DNA of 64,000 nt from Vibrio penaeicida (lineage in GTDB: Bacteria > Pseudomonadota > Gammaproteobacteria > Enterobacterales > Vibrionaceae), in assembly GCF_030689305.1 (NCBI RefSeq), contig NZ_JAUYVM010000011.1, positions 154,731 through 218,730 on the forward strand, in the 5' to 3' direction. The notes beneath the pieces are model-generated. The model saw only the letters and a list, made by a program, of their open reading frames with translations, searched no databases and had not been told where the DNA came from. Below are positions 33,808 through 43,055 of this stretch, in pieces (the first letter of the stretch is position 1; each line of letters opens with the position of its first letter). The position numbers and the translations under genes are program-made.

Positions 33808-34617
33808 ATGTTCAAATCAGCCACACCCATCGTGCTCACCATTGCCGGTTCAGACAGCAGTGGGGGCGCAGGGATTCAAGCCGACATCAAAACCATCTCG
33901 GTAACCGGAAGCTATGCATGTTCAGTGGTCACTGCGCTGACGGCACAAAATACACATGGTGTGGCAAGTGTGCATTCTGTGCCTGCTGAATTTGTTGCGC
34001 AGCAGTTGGATGCCGTTTTTTCCGACCTAAACATCGTTGCGATAAAAGTAGGGATGCTCTGCAACGAAGACATCATTTATGCCGTTGCTGATCAACTTAG
34101 AGCGTACAACCCTAAATTTCTCGTCGTTGATCCTGTCATGGTCGCCACCAGTGGCGATACGTTATTGGAAAGCAAAGCGGTTGATGCACTTAAGAAAGAG
34201 CTGTTCCCATTAGCCACCTTGATTACCCCAAACCTTCCTGAAGCCATGGTCTTAACGAATACCAAACTCCCTTCAAATGAAGACGAAATGCTGACCTTAG
34301 CCGATGCTTTAAAACTATCTGGTGCGCGTAATGCGTTATTGAAAGGAGGTCACTTAAAAGAGGATGAAAGCAGCACAGATTTATTGATAACGCCCGAAAG
34401 AGTGTTTCGATACAGTGCTAAACGCCATTCAACTAACAATACGCACGGTACAGGCTGCACATTATCATCGGCTATCGCATCTTACCTAGCGCAAGGGCAC
34501 GCCCTAGAAAAATCCGTTAGCATGGCAAAGCATTACATTACAAAAGCAATCGCTCATTCAGATGAGTTAGAAGTAGGTACGGGCTCGGGACCTGTTCATC
34601 ACTTCTATACTGATTAA
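33808..34617 (+). CDS. thiD: Hydroxymethylpyrimidine/phosphomethylpyrimidine kinase ThiD
   Basis: The 269 residues carry 'VLTIAGSDSSGGAGIQADIK', 'QAVLD'-type substrate contacts, 'VVDPVMVATSGDTLL', 'LITPNLPEAMVL' and 'HSTNNTHGTGCTLSSAIASY', whose GTGC anion hole and Asp/Cys define ThiD. The enzyme phosphorylates HMP and HMP-P in thiamine synthesis. AGGAG lies six bases ahead of the ATG at 33808, so a longer upstream frame is rejected. It stands alone, with no other thi gene in the window and no TPP riboswitch recognisable in the short leader. Confidence 0.95.
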   Translation: MFKSATPIVLTIAGSDSSGGAGIQADIKTISVTGSYACSVVTALTAQNTHGVASVHSVPAEFVAQQLDAVFSDLNIVAIKVGMLCNEDIIYAVADQLRAYNPKFLVVDPVMVATSGDTLLESKAVDALKKELFPLATLITPNLPEAMVLTNTKLPSNEDEMLTLADALKLSGARNALLKGGHLKEDESSTDLLITPERVFRYSAKRHSTNNTHGTGCTLSSAIASYLAQGHALEKSVSMAKHYITKAIAHSDELEVGTGSGPVHHFYTD

Positions 34618-34654
34618 GTTGATATGAGAAGATCTTGTATTAAAAAAAATGAGC

Positions 34655-34681
34655 AAAAAAAAGCCCGCTAGGACAGCGGGC
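34655..34681 (-). terminator. Terminator of the KdgM-like porin gene
   Basis: On the minus strand GCCCGCTG / (C)TAGCGGGC is followed by eight T residues, between convergent thiD and the porin gene. Confidence 0.85.
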
Positions 34682-34711
34682 AATTTCGGACTTAGAAAAG
34701 GTTACGGATAA

Positions 34712-35359
34712 TTAGAAACCGTAAGACGCACCAAATACGAATGCGTTGTTAGCATTGTCGCCTTGGTTGCGGAATTCAAAGTAAGGTTGTACACCTTTAC
34801 GAGTCCATGTCGCACGAAGCTCGTGATCCATTGAGTTGTCTGCACCTTCTGCAGAGTTAACCACGTATACATTGTTGTAAGACAGTGCAACATCTTCATT
34901 CAACGTGTAACCAATACGGTTGTCGAAACGTGTTTGATTGTCGCCATCTTTTACTGAGTGGTAACGAGTACGGTTGCTCAAAGAAAGACCGTTATCGAAG
35001 TTGTAGCCAATTTTAACTAACGGACGGTACTGAACCGTTTCGCCATTATTAAGCAAGTGATGGTATCCCGCAGCAACCCAAAGGTTATCGTTGATGCTAA
35101 ACATTTGCTCTGCACCAAGTGTGATGTAAGGCGTTGGAGCAGCATCGCCAGTCAACTTACCAACAGGGATGCCATCGTACTCAACCAAAAGCGTGGTACC
35201 AGAATCGAACGTATGACCCGCTTCTAACGTTGAAGTTGCTTTTGAGCCATGGATGTCGTCGCTGTGGAATTGAGCGTTACCTGTTACATAAGAAGAACCT
35301 GCGAAAGCGCTGGTAGACATGACCGCTGCTAGAGCCGAAAGAGTGAATACTTTTTTCAT
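34712..35359 (-). CDS. KdgM family small outer-membrane porin
   Basis: The 215-residue protein has a signal peptide (MKKVFTLSALAAVMSTSAFA) and alternating beta-strands ('LLVEYDGIPVG', 'LWVAAGYHHLLNN', 'LSLSNRTRYHSV', 'ALSYNNVYVVN'). It ends in 'FVFGASYGF' with the terminal Phe that marks outer-membrane barrels. The length and strand pattern fit the 12-stranded KdgM/oligogalacturonate-porin family. The cargo in Vibrio may be other acidic sugars. A leader of nearly 480 bases with a possible CRP half-site lies upstream, suggesting carbon control. Confidence 0.78.
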   Translation of the reverse strand: MKKVFTLSALAAVMSTSAFAGSSYVTGNAQFHSDDIHGSKATSTLEAGHTFDSGTTLLVEYDGIPVGKLTGDAAPTPYITLGAEQMFSINDNLWVAAGYHHLLNNGETVQYRPLVKIGYNFDNGLSLSNRTRYHSVKDGDNQTRFDNRIGYTLNEDVALSYNNVYVVNSAEGADNSMDHELRATWTRKGVQPYFEFRNQGDNANNAFVFGASYGF

Positions 35360-35841
35360 TTTAATTACCTATCTTTGTTAATCTGCACTGAATCCGTTTT
35401 GGTCGAAGAATACGTAATCCAGTTGAATTCTTTTTAGTGCCTCCCTGGCTCGATTCAAATCATTACAGATATTTTTCGGAGCGCAAAACAAAACCAATTA
35501 AATAGTGATCACCATCAAAATCAAAGGTTATAAAAACCTAAAAAACATTATTATTCATTATGTTAAACACTAAAAATAAAAACTTATCAAGCTCATTTAT
35601 AACATGTGTTTTGTGCCACATCACGTTCCATGCGGCATAGCAGCAACCAATACTGATCCTGGTCACATAAGCACAAGGAACACATCAACAGAATCAGGTA
35701 TTTTTAGGTAATAAAAAAGATCTAGATCACACAAAACAACTCACTAATAGAAGCAAAAATTTAAGTTACGCAGAGAAAAAGAATGGAAAACAACACATGC
35801 AAATCGCTGTTTTCCATAAATAGATTGCAAATTTTACGGAT
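35360..35841. other. Long AT-rich upstream region of the porin gene
   Basis: This stretch of 482 bases lies between the porin start and the end of the Ig-repeat lipoprotein gene, both on the minus strand. It is rich in A/T runs and holds a CRP-like half-site at 35716-35731. No open frame of convincing quality was seen; an unannotated small RNA is possible. Confidence 0.45.
35716..35731. promoter_or_regulatory. Possible CRP half-site
   Basis: AAAGA-TCTAGA-TCACA matches the CRP consensus fully in one arm and poorly in the other. It lies about 360 bases ahead of the porin start, farther than a usual activator site. Confidence 0.3.
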
Positions 35842-38676
35842 CTAATCGGTAGAAGCGCAGCTAATGTAACTACCACTTGTATTAGATTGATAGATCTGGA
35901 GAGCATTCAGCATTAACTCTAATGCATGATGTTGGTCAGTTTGACCATCACCACTGCTGTAAGGAGTCCTGGTCCAGTAATATGAGGAGGTTGGCCAGCC
36001 GTATAGTTTATGCATGTCACCTTGTTTTCTTAGATCGGACAATTCACCTAATGATGCGGGTCTCCAATCAGAGCGACGATTGAAGTTCATATTTGCTAGT
36101 ACACTACAAAACTCACTAAGTTCACCTTGTCCCGTTGATGAGGGATTGTTTCTGAAATATACAAATTCTCCTTTTGGTCCCCACTTTCCATCTTCGGTAT
36201 GAATGGAGTGGTAGTGACGGCTTAGATATTTTGACGTGTCCGTACCTTTTGTAAAACCACCAATATAGTCGATCAGTGCTTTGCTTGGTGTCCCCGTAAA
36301 GAGTTTACCTGAATGTTCTACGACTTTGAGACACTCACCAGCTGCGTTCCCAATATGGGTATCGTTAACTTTACCGCCACAAATCCGCATAGGTTTCACG
36401 GTGATGTAGACTGAATTACTAGAGAAGGTTTTTCCACTTACCTTAGATTTAAAATCCGCTTGTATCGACGTGGTTCCAGTACTTTTGGCTGATAAAATCA
36501 CACGATAAATAGATAGGATATCGGTGTCTGCAACTATCCATTTACTGTTGGCAAAAAACTCTGGAGACAAAGAGACATCCACTTTCCCCCCGTCAACCAT
36601 AGACACCTCTACGCCTAAACGACGCCAGTCACGTTCAACGATAGACAGCGAGTCAGGTGTAACGTGAATGCTCCTCACTTCAGAGTCGTTCACCGTGACC
36701 ATAAGTGGATCACTTTTCATGCGACCAATAGAAGCTATGACTTGAGCTTTGCCGGCGGAAACAGGCCATACAGCGCCGCTCACCGTTACCATAATGTCTT
36801 GTGAGAGAGACGACCAAGTGACAGCTCGGGAAATGTCGTTTGTTGTACCATCACTATAAAATCCTTTAGCGCGAAGGTGGATCTTTTGTTGAATCGCGCG
36901 GTATAGCTCGACATTTTTTTGTTGAATTTCAATCCGAGTGAGCACAGCCGACGTTACTTCTAATGCATATTTTGTCGAACGCCCCTGATACATCGCGTTG
37001 ATGCTAACACGCCCTTCCTTTAGCGCATTGACAACGCCAGCCGAAGAAACCGTGGCGATTTGTGTATCTTCTGAACTCCAGCTCACTTGCTTCGTCACAT
37101 TGACCTTATTATTGTCACTGTATTGAGCTTCTGCTTTTATCTGTAAGCTGTGTCCTTTGGCTATTGATTTGTGCTCCGCTCGGATAACCAAGCTCTGAAA
37201 AGTGGCTGGGGTAACAGTAATGGTGAGAGCATCACTACTTATTAACTGCATCGAAGCAGTGACATCGACCGAGCCAGGTTTTTTCCCAGTCAGCGAATTC
37301 CCGCTAAACGTCGCGACCGTTGGATTGGAAGATTCCCATACAACCTTATTCGACACATCTACACGTAACCCGTCAGAAAATTGTCCTTGGGCCTTGAAGC
37401 TCAATACCAAACCAGCAGGAACTTGGCGTTGAATAGGCAAGATTTCAATAGACTGTAGGACTGCAGAGCTGACAGAAACGTCCACCGTTATAGAAACGCC
37501 ATTCATACTTGCTGTGACATGCGCTTTCCCTTTCTTATTTCCTTTAACAAGACCCCGAGCTACAGTCGCTATTTCAACGCTACTGGATGACCACGTCACG
37601 CTGTTAGTCAGATCTTTTTTGGAAGCATCGCTAAATTCACCCAAAGCCTTCAATTGCAACGAAGTGCCAATAGGAAGGTTTTGATTCACTGGAACAAATC
37701 TCAGCTTAGTTAAGCTAGCAGTGATCACTTCAACCTCTAAACTATTACTATTAAAAACCTTTCCCTTGTCCGAGTAAGACACTGAAATAGAAGTGTTCCC
37801 CACCTTCTTAGCTTTAACAGTCCCGCTCAGAGCAAATTCTAATAACTCCTGATTTCCAGAATGCCACTGAACTTTCGACGTAATGTTTTCAATACGTCCA
37901 TCTTCATAAACGCCATTTACGATGAATGTCTCTTGCATGCCTAGTGGTAAAGAGATCTTTGAACCTGCCACTGCACGGCTTGAGTCTTTCAACAGTTGAA
38001 TATGACGAATCTGAGGGTCTTTTACCGTCACTTCTACAGGTGCTGACAATATGTTTTTCCAGCGAGCATTAACTTGAGTTTTTCCCTCTGATTGCGCGGC
38101 TAAAACTCGGTTAGTGACGGACGCGGTCGATGTATCACCAGTAGAAAACGAGACCCATTGGCTGACATCTCGTCTTTGACCATCGCTGTAATCACCATAA
38201 GCCACCAAATTGTAGAGGCTTCCAGTGTAGAGCTTCTTCATGCTCGCAACTTCAAGACGTTTTAAAACCGTGTCTGTCACTTGAATCACAACACCGTTAC
38301 TCGCAACCCCTTTGTAATACGCAGTCAATACTGTTTTACCAAGCCCTTTCGTTTTAGACGTAAAGCTAGAACCGCTCGGGGTTTCGACTACCGATGAGTC
38401 AGACAGCCCCCAAGAAACACCTGAAGACAGGACACTTGTGGAAGCATCACTATATCGAGCGAGTAATGTAAACTTCACTTCCTCTCCAAGGGGCACAAGT
38501 GAAGCTGCATTTCCATTCGAGGTAGAAGCAGCGGAAAGCTCTAACTTCGTTAGGCTCTTAGCAACAGTAGTGGGGGTCTTGCTATTGGACGCTCCTCCAC
38601 CACAAGCTAAAAGGCTCAACGCCCCCATTAAGCAGAATAGCCATTTCCAAAAAGTTCTCACGGTATCACTCAACAT
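35842..38676 (-). CDS. Lipoprotein with tandem Big_2 Ig-like repeats and a DUF1566-like C-terminal cap
   Basis: The 944-residue protein has a lipobox 'LSLLAC' after a short hydrophobic segment. About eight Big_2-type repeats of 85-95 residues follow, each with a 'YSDGxxxDVSxxVTWSS' core (for example 'GEFSDASKKDLTNSVTWSSS' and 'GFYSDGTTNDISRAVTWSSL'). The last 165 residues are different: 'CGGKVNDTHIGNAAGECLKV', 'RRSDWRPASLGELSDLRKQG', 'SYYWTRTPYS' and 'YISCAS' recall DUF1566/Lcl-type C-terminal domains with paired cysteines. The overall shape is a stalk with a terminal binding head, as in intimin-like adhesins but anchored by lipid. The ligand is unknown. Confidence 0.82.
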   Translation of the reverse strand: MLSDTVRTFWKWLFCLMGALSLLACGGGASNSKTPTTVAKSLTKLELSAASTSNGNAASLVPLGEEVKFTLLARYSDASTSVLSSGVSWGLSDSSVVETPSGSSFTSKTKGLGKTVLTAYYKGVASNGVVIQVTDTVLKRLEVASMKKLYTGSLYNLVAYGDYSDGQRRDVSQWVSFSTGDTSTASVTNRVLAAQSEGKTQVNARWKNILSAPVEVTVKDPQIRHIQLLKDSSRAVAGSKISLPLGMQETFIVNGVYEDGRIENITSKVQWHSGNQELLEFALSGTVKAKKVGNTSISVSYSDKGKVFNSNSLEVEVITASLTKLRFVPVNQNLPIGTSLQLKALGEFSDASKKDLTNSVTWSSSSVEIATVARGLVKGNKKGKAHVTASMNGVSITVDVSVSSAVLQSIEILPIQRQVPAGLVLSFKAQGQFSDGLRVDVSNKVVWESSNPTVATFSGNSLTGKKPGSVDVTASMQLISSDALTITVTPATFQSLVIRAEHKSIAKGHSLQIKAEAQYSDNNKVNVTKQVSWSSEDTQIATVSSAGVVNALKEGRVSINAMYQGRSTKYALEVTSAVLTRIEIQQKNVELYRAIQQKIHLRAKGFYSDGTTNDISRAVTWSSLSQDIMVTVSGAVWPVSAGKAQVIASIGRMKSDPLMVTVNDSEVRSIHVTPDSLSIVERDWRRLGVEVSMVDGGKVDVSLSPEFFANSKWIVADTDILSIYRVILSAKSTGTTSIQADFKSKVSGKTFSSNSVYITVKPMRICGGKVNDTHIGNAAGECLKVVEHSGKLFTGTPSKALIDYIGGFTKGTDTSKYLSRHYHSIHTEDGKWGPKGEFVYFRNNPSSTGQGELSEFCSVLANMNFNRRSDWRPASLGELSDLRKQGDMHKLYGWPTSSYYWTRTPYSSGDGQTDQHHALELMLNALQIYQSNTSGSYISCASTD

Positions 38677-38867
38677 ATCGGTACTCAGTCATCAAAGATT
38701 TAACGGCTGAATTTTAAACACCAAAGGAGAACGAAAGAATCGATTTAACTGAATAAAAAACACTGTTCGTTTAACGGGTTCATTAGCAGAATATGCTTAC
38801 CGAAATTAAGCTTACTCGCGTCTAAAAATACACAAGTTACAAAACATAAGAGTGACAGAGGAAAACT

Positions 38868-39420
38868 ATGAAAAAGATTGCGATTTCTCTGCTACTGACG
38901 TCCGTTTCAACTATGGCGATGGCAGAAGGCAGATTTTACGTTGGTGCAGACTTAGCTAAAGACCAGTACACGGGACGATGTAAAGTCTAGTGGCATGGGG
39001 TTTGCCGTCCAAGGTGGTTATGAGTCAAGGGCGAGCGACATTTTTGCACTCGCTACAGAAGTGGAATATACAAAATATTCCGATGCGACATTAGCATTTA
39101 ACATTGCCAATTTAGCCAGTGCTAAATCAACCGTAAAATCTTCTACCGTGTCTTTGAATGTTAAGCCGAAGATTTATATTGGTAATTTCTATGTCGGTGC
39201 ACCATTAGGACTTGGCTATGCTATGGTTTCTGGTGAGTCCAAAATGAACATTTTAGGGACGAATATTTCAGCAAGCACAGGTCCTCAAAGCGGATTAAGC
39301 TTCAACTATGGCGCAGAGATCGGTTTTGACATCATGGATCAATTTGTGGTGAAAGGTGGCGCTAAATTTACCACTCTTCAATACTCATCTTTCTACGCGG
39401 GTATCGGCTACAAATTCTAA
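38868..39420 (+). pseudogene. Outer-membrane beta-barrel protein interrupted by a one-base frameshift
   Basis: The start at 38868 has a GAGG-type site and encodes a signal peptide (MKKIAISLLLTSVSTMAMA) and 'EGRFYVGADLAKDQYTG' before a TAG at 38988-38990. The frame one base over continues without a gap as 'DDVKSSGMGFAVQGGYESR' to 'FYAGIGYKF' with a terminal Phe. Deleting one G of the GGG near 38972 would join them into a barrel of about 183 residues in the OmpA-like/Opa-type small porin group. It is either a recent null allele or a base-call error; the body shows no other damage. Confidence 0.75.
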
Positions 39421-39609
39421 GTAATCCCTAATTTAGTGACAGCGCTTCTGTCATTTCTCCCCCCATTGGAATACGATGTCCGATGGGGTTTTACTATGGG
39501 GCACAACAAAACTTCATAAGATACATACCCCTAGTAAAGACGAGCATATATCGAAACACGCCATCCCTAATTTTCTGTATAAATCGATAATCAACGTCAG
39601 GAACTTTCT

Positions 39610-40482
39610 ATGTCTTTGTCTTCTGCCTTGCGTATTGCATTGGCTTTGCTTTTTGTTTTCCCGTTAACATCAATAGCTCAAGAGCCGCTTTATTGGAAAG
39701 CACAAAAAGGTGAGCAAACTCTGTTAATACTGGGTTCTATCCATGTTGGCGATAAAAGCATGTATCCGCTGCCTAAGATGGTGAATCGCTTTTTGAGTGA
39801 CAGCAAAGCTTTGATTGTTGAAATTGATTTAAGCCACCCGCCAGAATCACTCAGTTTCCCGACGTCTGAACTTTCGACCAACGACATTCTGAGCAAAGAA
39901 CAATTATCAAAACTCACTGCCATCGCCAAAGAACTTGGCTTACCCGATTCTCGATTGCAGAATTCTCCACCTTGGCTGGCCGCTTTAACCCTTCAAATGG
40001 CTAATTTCCAACGCTTAGGTTACGCCGCAAATGATGGTGTTGATCATGTTCTGACCAACCAAGCGTTAGAATACAACGTTCCTGTTAAAGCACTAGAAAC
40101 AGCAAATCAGCAACTTGGATTTCTCAATGCACTCCCTCGTAACGGATCACAGTTGCTCGTAGAAACATTACTGCATTGGGATAAGTATAACGACGAATTC
40201 CATTGTCAAATCTCAGCTTGGAAGTCAGGGGATAAAAGTAAGCTCCTTCAACTGCTCGAAGAAGGGGATTTTGAAGAAGAGGCACTGGAAACCTTGCTGT
40301 ATCAACGCAACCGAGACTGGGTAGAGAGATTTAATAATCCAGAATGGTTACCAGCGACAGGTAATTATACGGTAGTGGTGGGTACGTTACATTTACTTGG
40401 GAAATACAATGTACTTGAGCTCCTTGAGCAGAAAGGGTGGAAAGTGCATCAGCTTTCCGATTCATCAAAGGTAAAGTGCTAA
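39610..40482 (+). CDS. TraB/GumN family protein
   Basis: This 290-residue protein has a signal peptide (RIALALLFVFPLTSIAQ) followed by 'LYWKAQKGEQTLLILGSIHV' and 'MYPLPKMVNRFLSDSKALIV', then 'LHWDKYNDEFHC', 'RNRDWVERFNN' and 'YTVVVGTLHLLGKYNVLELL'. The two GSxH/GTxH motifs and the Glu in 'VEIDL' define the TraB/GumN (TIKI-like) metal-hydrolase family. It is probably a periplasmic or surface protease-like enzyme whose substrate is unknown. Confidence 0.85.
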   Translation: MSLSSALRIALALLFVFPLTSIAQEPLYWKAQKGEQTLLILGSIHVGDKSMYPLPKMVNRFLSDSKALIVEIDLSHPPESLSFPTSELSTNDILSKEQLSKLTAIAKELGLPDSRLQNSPPWLAALTLQMANFQRLGYAANDGVDHVLTNQALEYNVPVKALETANQQLGFLNALPRNGSQLLVETLLHWDKYNDEFHCQISAWKSGDKSKLLQLLEEGDFEEEALETLLYQRNRDWVERFNNPEWLPATGNYTVVVGTLHLLGKYNVLELLEQKGWKVHQLSDSSKVKC

Positions 40483-40537
40483 AGAAACGGAATAAACCTA
40501 TTAGAAATCAATGATAAAACGTTTAGCGCATAAACAA

Positions 40538-40564
40538 ACAAAGGAAGACAGTGTCTTCCTTTGT
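40538..40564. terminator. Palindrome between convergent traB-like and rluF genes
   Basis: ACAAAGGAAGACA and TGTCTTCCTTTGT are perfect arms around one G, so the hairpin would have a few opened pairs as its loop. The T-run after it is weak on both strands. It may act as a bidirectional terminator. Confidence 0.5.
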
Positions 40565-40615
40565 TGTATCAGAATCTGAATCGTTAACCCTAACTCATTC
40601 TAAATTCAGGTTAAC

Positions 40616-41668
40616 TTAGCCAAGAGTTTTTCCACTCGGTTTTCTGACTTTAAACGGACGGCTTTTACCACCAGCGTTGGATTCAGGTCTTCGGTTCTTC
40701 TGACCATGGCTGCCGCTATTACTGCCGCCTTTATTATTCCCGCTCTTACTACCAGTACCGTTGTTATGCCTAGCAGTGTTTCCTTCTCCACCTTTACTTG
40801 GTCGGCGATTAAAGTCGGTACCTTTGCCTTTAAAGGTCTTGAACTTTTTAGGTTCTGCTTGTTCTTTTTGGCGATGATCGAACAACTTCGCATCCGTCGC
40901 TTTCTCAATCTTTTTACCGCTACTGTCTGCGCGAGATGCTTCTTCTGTTCCAACCGATGATTCACACAAACGATGAATGTCTGCTACTTCTTCGTCGGTT
41001 AAGTAACGCCACTTACCATTAGGGATACCATCAAGCGAAATGTTCATAATTCGAACACGGCGCAGTTTAAATACTTCAAAGCCCAACGCTTCACACATAC
41101 GTCGAATTTGGCGGTTAAGCCCTTGAGTTAGAACAATTCTAAAGGAGAATTTTGTTTCCTTAGAGATTTTGCAAGGAAGCGTAACTGTATCTAAAATTTC
41201 AACGCCACTGCCCATTTTGTCGAGAAACTCTTGAGTGATCGGTTTGTCCACTCGTACAACGTATTCTTTCTCGTGGGAATTTCCTGCACGTAAAATCTTA
41301 TTAACAATATCGCCATCGTTGGTTAGGAAAATCAGCCCATCGGAAGGTTTGTCTAAACGACCAATTGGGAATATGCGTTTTCTATGACCAACAAAGTCAA
41401 CAATGTTGCCTTCAACGTGACGTTCTGTTGTGCAGGTGATCCCAGTGGGTTTGTTAAGCGCAATGTAGATTGGCTTTTCTTTTTGCCTAAGAGGATTTCC
41501 GTCGATCAGCACGTCGTCTGTTGGCAATACCTTTACACCCATTTCAGGCAGATCACCATTAATGGTCACTCTACCCTGCTCGATTAATTTGTCGGCTTCA
41601 CGGCGCGAGCAATACCCAGTTTCACTAATGAATTTGTTTAGCCTTTTGGCTTCAGATGTCTGAGACAT
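40616..41668 (-). CDS. rluF: 23S rRNA pseudouridine(2604) synthase RluF
   Basis: An S4 domain ('RLNKFISETGYCSRREADKL') is followed by the RsuA/RluF catalytic motif 'FPIGRLDKPSDGLIFLTNDG' with its Asp, 'KEYVVRVDKPI' and 'LTQGLNRQIRRMCEALGF'. RluF converts U2604 (and U2605) in 23S rRNA. At 350 residues it is about 60 longer than E. coli RluF. The extra part is a C-terminal disordered tail rich in Gly, Ser, Asn, Lys and Arg ('GNTARHNNGTGSKSGNNKGG'), common in Vibrio homologues and likely RNA-binding. Confidence 0.93.
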   Translation of the reverse strand: MSQTSEAKRLNKFISETGYCSRREADKLIEQGRVTINGDLPEMGVKVLPTDDVLIDGNPLRQKEKPIYIALNKPTGITCTTERHVEGNIVDFVGHRKRIFPIGRLDKPSDGLIFLTNDGDIVNKILRAGNSHEKEYVVRVDKPITQEFLDKMGSGVEILDTVTLPCKISKETKFSFRIVLTQGLNRQIRRMCEALGFEVFKLRRVRIMNISLDGIPNGKWRYLTDEEVADIHRLCESSVGTEEASRADSSGKKIEKATDAKLFDHRQKEQAEPKKFKTFKGKGTDFNRRPSKGGEGNTARHNNGTGSKSGNNKGGSNSGSHGQKNRRPESNAGGKSRPFKVRKPSGKTLG

Positions 41669-41745
41669 ATTGATATTTTCTCTTTTGTTAACGTTTCACA
41701 ACGGATGACAATCGGTGTGAACCAGCGGGATTTCCGCCTTAAAAA

Positions 41746-42327
41746 TTAGCTCATTCGTTTCTGATGACGCTCTCGATTTTCGAGCTTTTTTTCTGCACTT
41801 TTTTTCAACATGACATACACGGCGCCTGTTCCGCCATGGAATCGTTGCGCGCTATGAAAACACATTACTTCTTGGATTTGGGATAACCAACTCACCACAT
41901 AGCTTTTCATCAATGCCGGAGGATTAGATCGCTCACCTTTCCCATGAACAATCACAAGTGTTCTAATATCCAATCGCTGACACTGTTTAAGAAACTTAAC
42001 CACTTCATCTCGCGCATCTTTCAGCGATTTCTTGTGCAAGTCTAGTCGTGCTTGAATTGGGTATTTCCCAAGCCTTAACTTTCGATAAACCCCATCCTGA
42101 ACACCCGGTTTTTGGTATTCGACCATATCATCTGGCTTTAGCATAGGCGCATGATCTAAAGACAAATATTCAGGGTCATCTTCTGATAGAGACATCGCAG
42201 CTTCGCGCTTTGCAAGTTGCGCATCGGTCACTTGGTGTTTTTTCTCGTGAATGGCCGTGTCGTTTTTGATAGGAGTGACATCACTCATCATTTGCTGAAA
42301 GAGGTCCAGCTCATCATCTTGAGACAT
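41746..42327 (-). CDS. smrA: Smr-domain DNA endonuclease SmrA (YdaL)
   Basis: The 193-residue protein has the SmrA N-terminal 'DELDLFQQMMSDVTPIKNDT', 'GVYRKLRLGKYPIQARLDLH' with the LDLH motif, 'RTLVIVHGKGERSNPPALMK' and 'FHGGTGAVYVMLKKSAEKKL'. The Smr fold nicks nucleic acid; SmrA is the YdaL branch, distinct from the ribosome-rescue SmrB. It stands alone, 78 bases upstream (minus strand) of rluF. Confidence 0.92.
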   Translation of the reverse strand: MSQDDELDLFQQMMSDVTPIKNDTAIHEKKHQVTDAQLAKREAAMSLSEDDPEYLSLDHAPMLKPDDMVEYQKPGVQDGVYRKLRLGKYPIQARLDLHKKSLKDARDEVVKFLKQCQRLDIRTLVIVHGKGERSNPPALMKSYVVSWLSQIQEVMCFHSAQRFHGGTGAVYVMLKKSAEKKLENRERHQKRMS

Positions 42328-42463
42328 AAGTTCATCTCGAATGCATCATCAACAGATGAACGGATTATATACCCAAGTGATGGGAATATGGAGTGTTAGA
42401 AAAAGAAAAACCGAAGAAAGCAGTCCACTCCCTTCGGTGCAATTTAGTTAATTGCTAAGCGAT

Positions 42464-42604
42464 CTAGTGAGGAGATTTGTCATTCAATACTTTATAGACG
42501 AAGTAGGTGCCGAAAAACAGCATCAGTCCAATTGCGCCGAATATAACTATCATTGAAGACAGCCCTATAGCATTACCAAATAGGAGATCTAGCCAAAAGT
42601 CCAT
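42464..42604 (-). CDS. Small single-span membrane protein (DUF3149)
   Basis: GGAGG precedes an ATG that opens a 46-codon frame. It starts 'MDFWLDLLFGNAIGLSSM', runs through one strongly hydrophobic helix ('IVIFGAIGLMLFFGTYFV') and ends 'KVLNDKSPH'. This matches the DUF3149 family of tiny inner-membrane proteins known in Vibrio and relatives. The function is unknown. It lies between smrA and tRNA-Pro with no neighbour on its strand close enough for an operon. Confidence 0.85.
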   Translation of the reverse strand: MDFWLDLLFGNAIGLSSMIVIFGAIGLMLFFGTYFVYKVLNDKSPH

Positions 42605-42795
42605 ATTTCCTCCGTCAGTGCTGAAAGACAAGGTTAACGTTAATACTCGATGGATTACTCAGTACTGATCTAGATCAACAGTAATACCGACGTGACGATT
42701 TTGTTTCTTTTGATGTGTTTTTAATCACACTTAACTTATAATCGTTCACCATCTAACCACACAGTCAATAAGTTAAAATTTATTGATAAAAGTGC

Positions 42796-42823
42796 TTGCG
42801 TCTGTCGTCAGAAACCGTATTAT
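42796..42823 (+). promoter_or_regulatory. Promoter of tRNA-Pro
   Basis: TTGCGT (42796-42801) and TATTAT (42818-42823) are 16 bases apart and followed by a GC-rich ACGCATCCG discriminator, as at stringently controlled stable-RNA promoters. Confidence 0.7.
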
Positions 42824-42863
42824 ACGCATCCGTCTTGAGGCAAAGCCTTGAGATATAAAGAAT

Positions 42864-42940
<77 letters not shown>

Positions 42941-42948
42941 CATTTTAA

Positions 42949-42974
42949 AACCTCGTCTTCGGACGAGGTTTTTT
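42949..42974 (+). terminator. Terminator of tRNA-Pro
   Basis: AACCTCGTC-TTCG-GACGAGGTT with a UUCG tetraloop, followed by TTTT, eight bases after the tRNA. Confidence 0.9.
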
Positions 42975-43055
42975 CGTTTAAATAACCTATATATCTGCGT
43001 CGCATGTGGAACGGGGCTGGAAGACCAGCTACGTCAAACACCGTAAGAATCGTAT

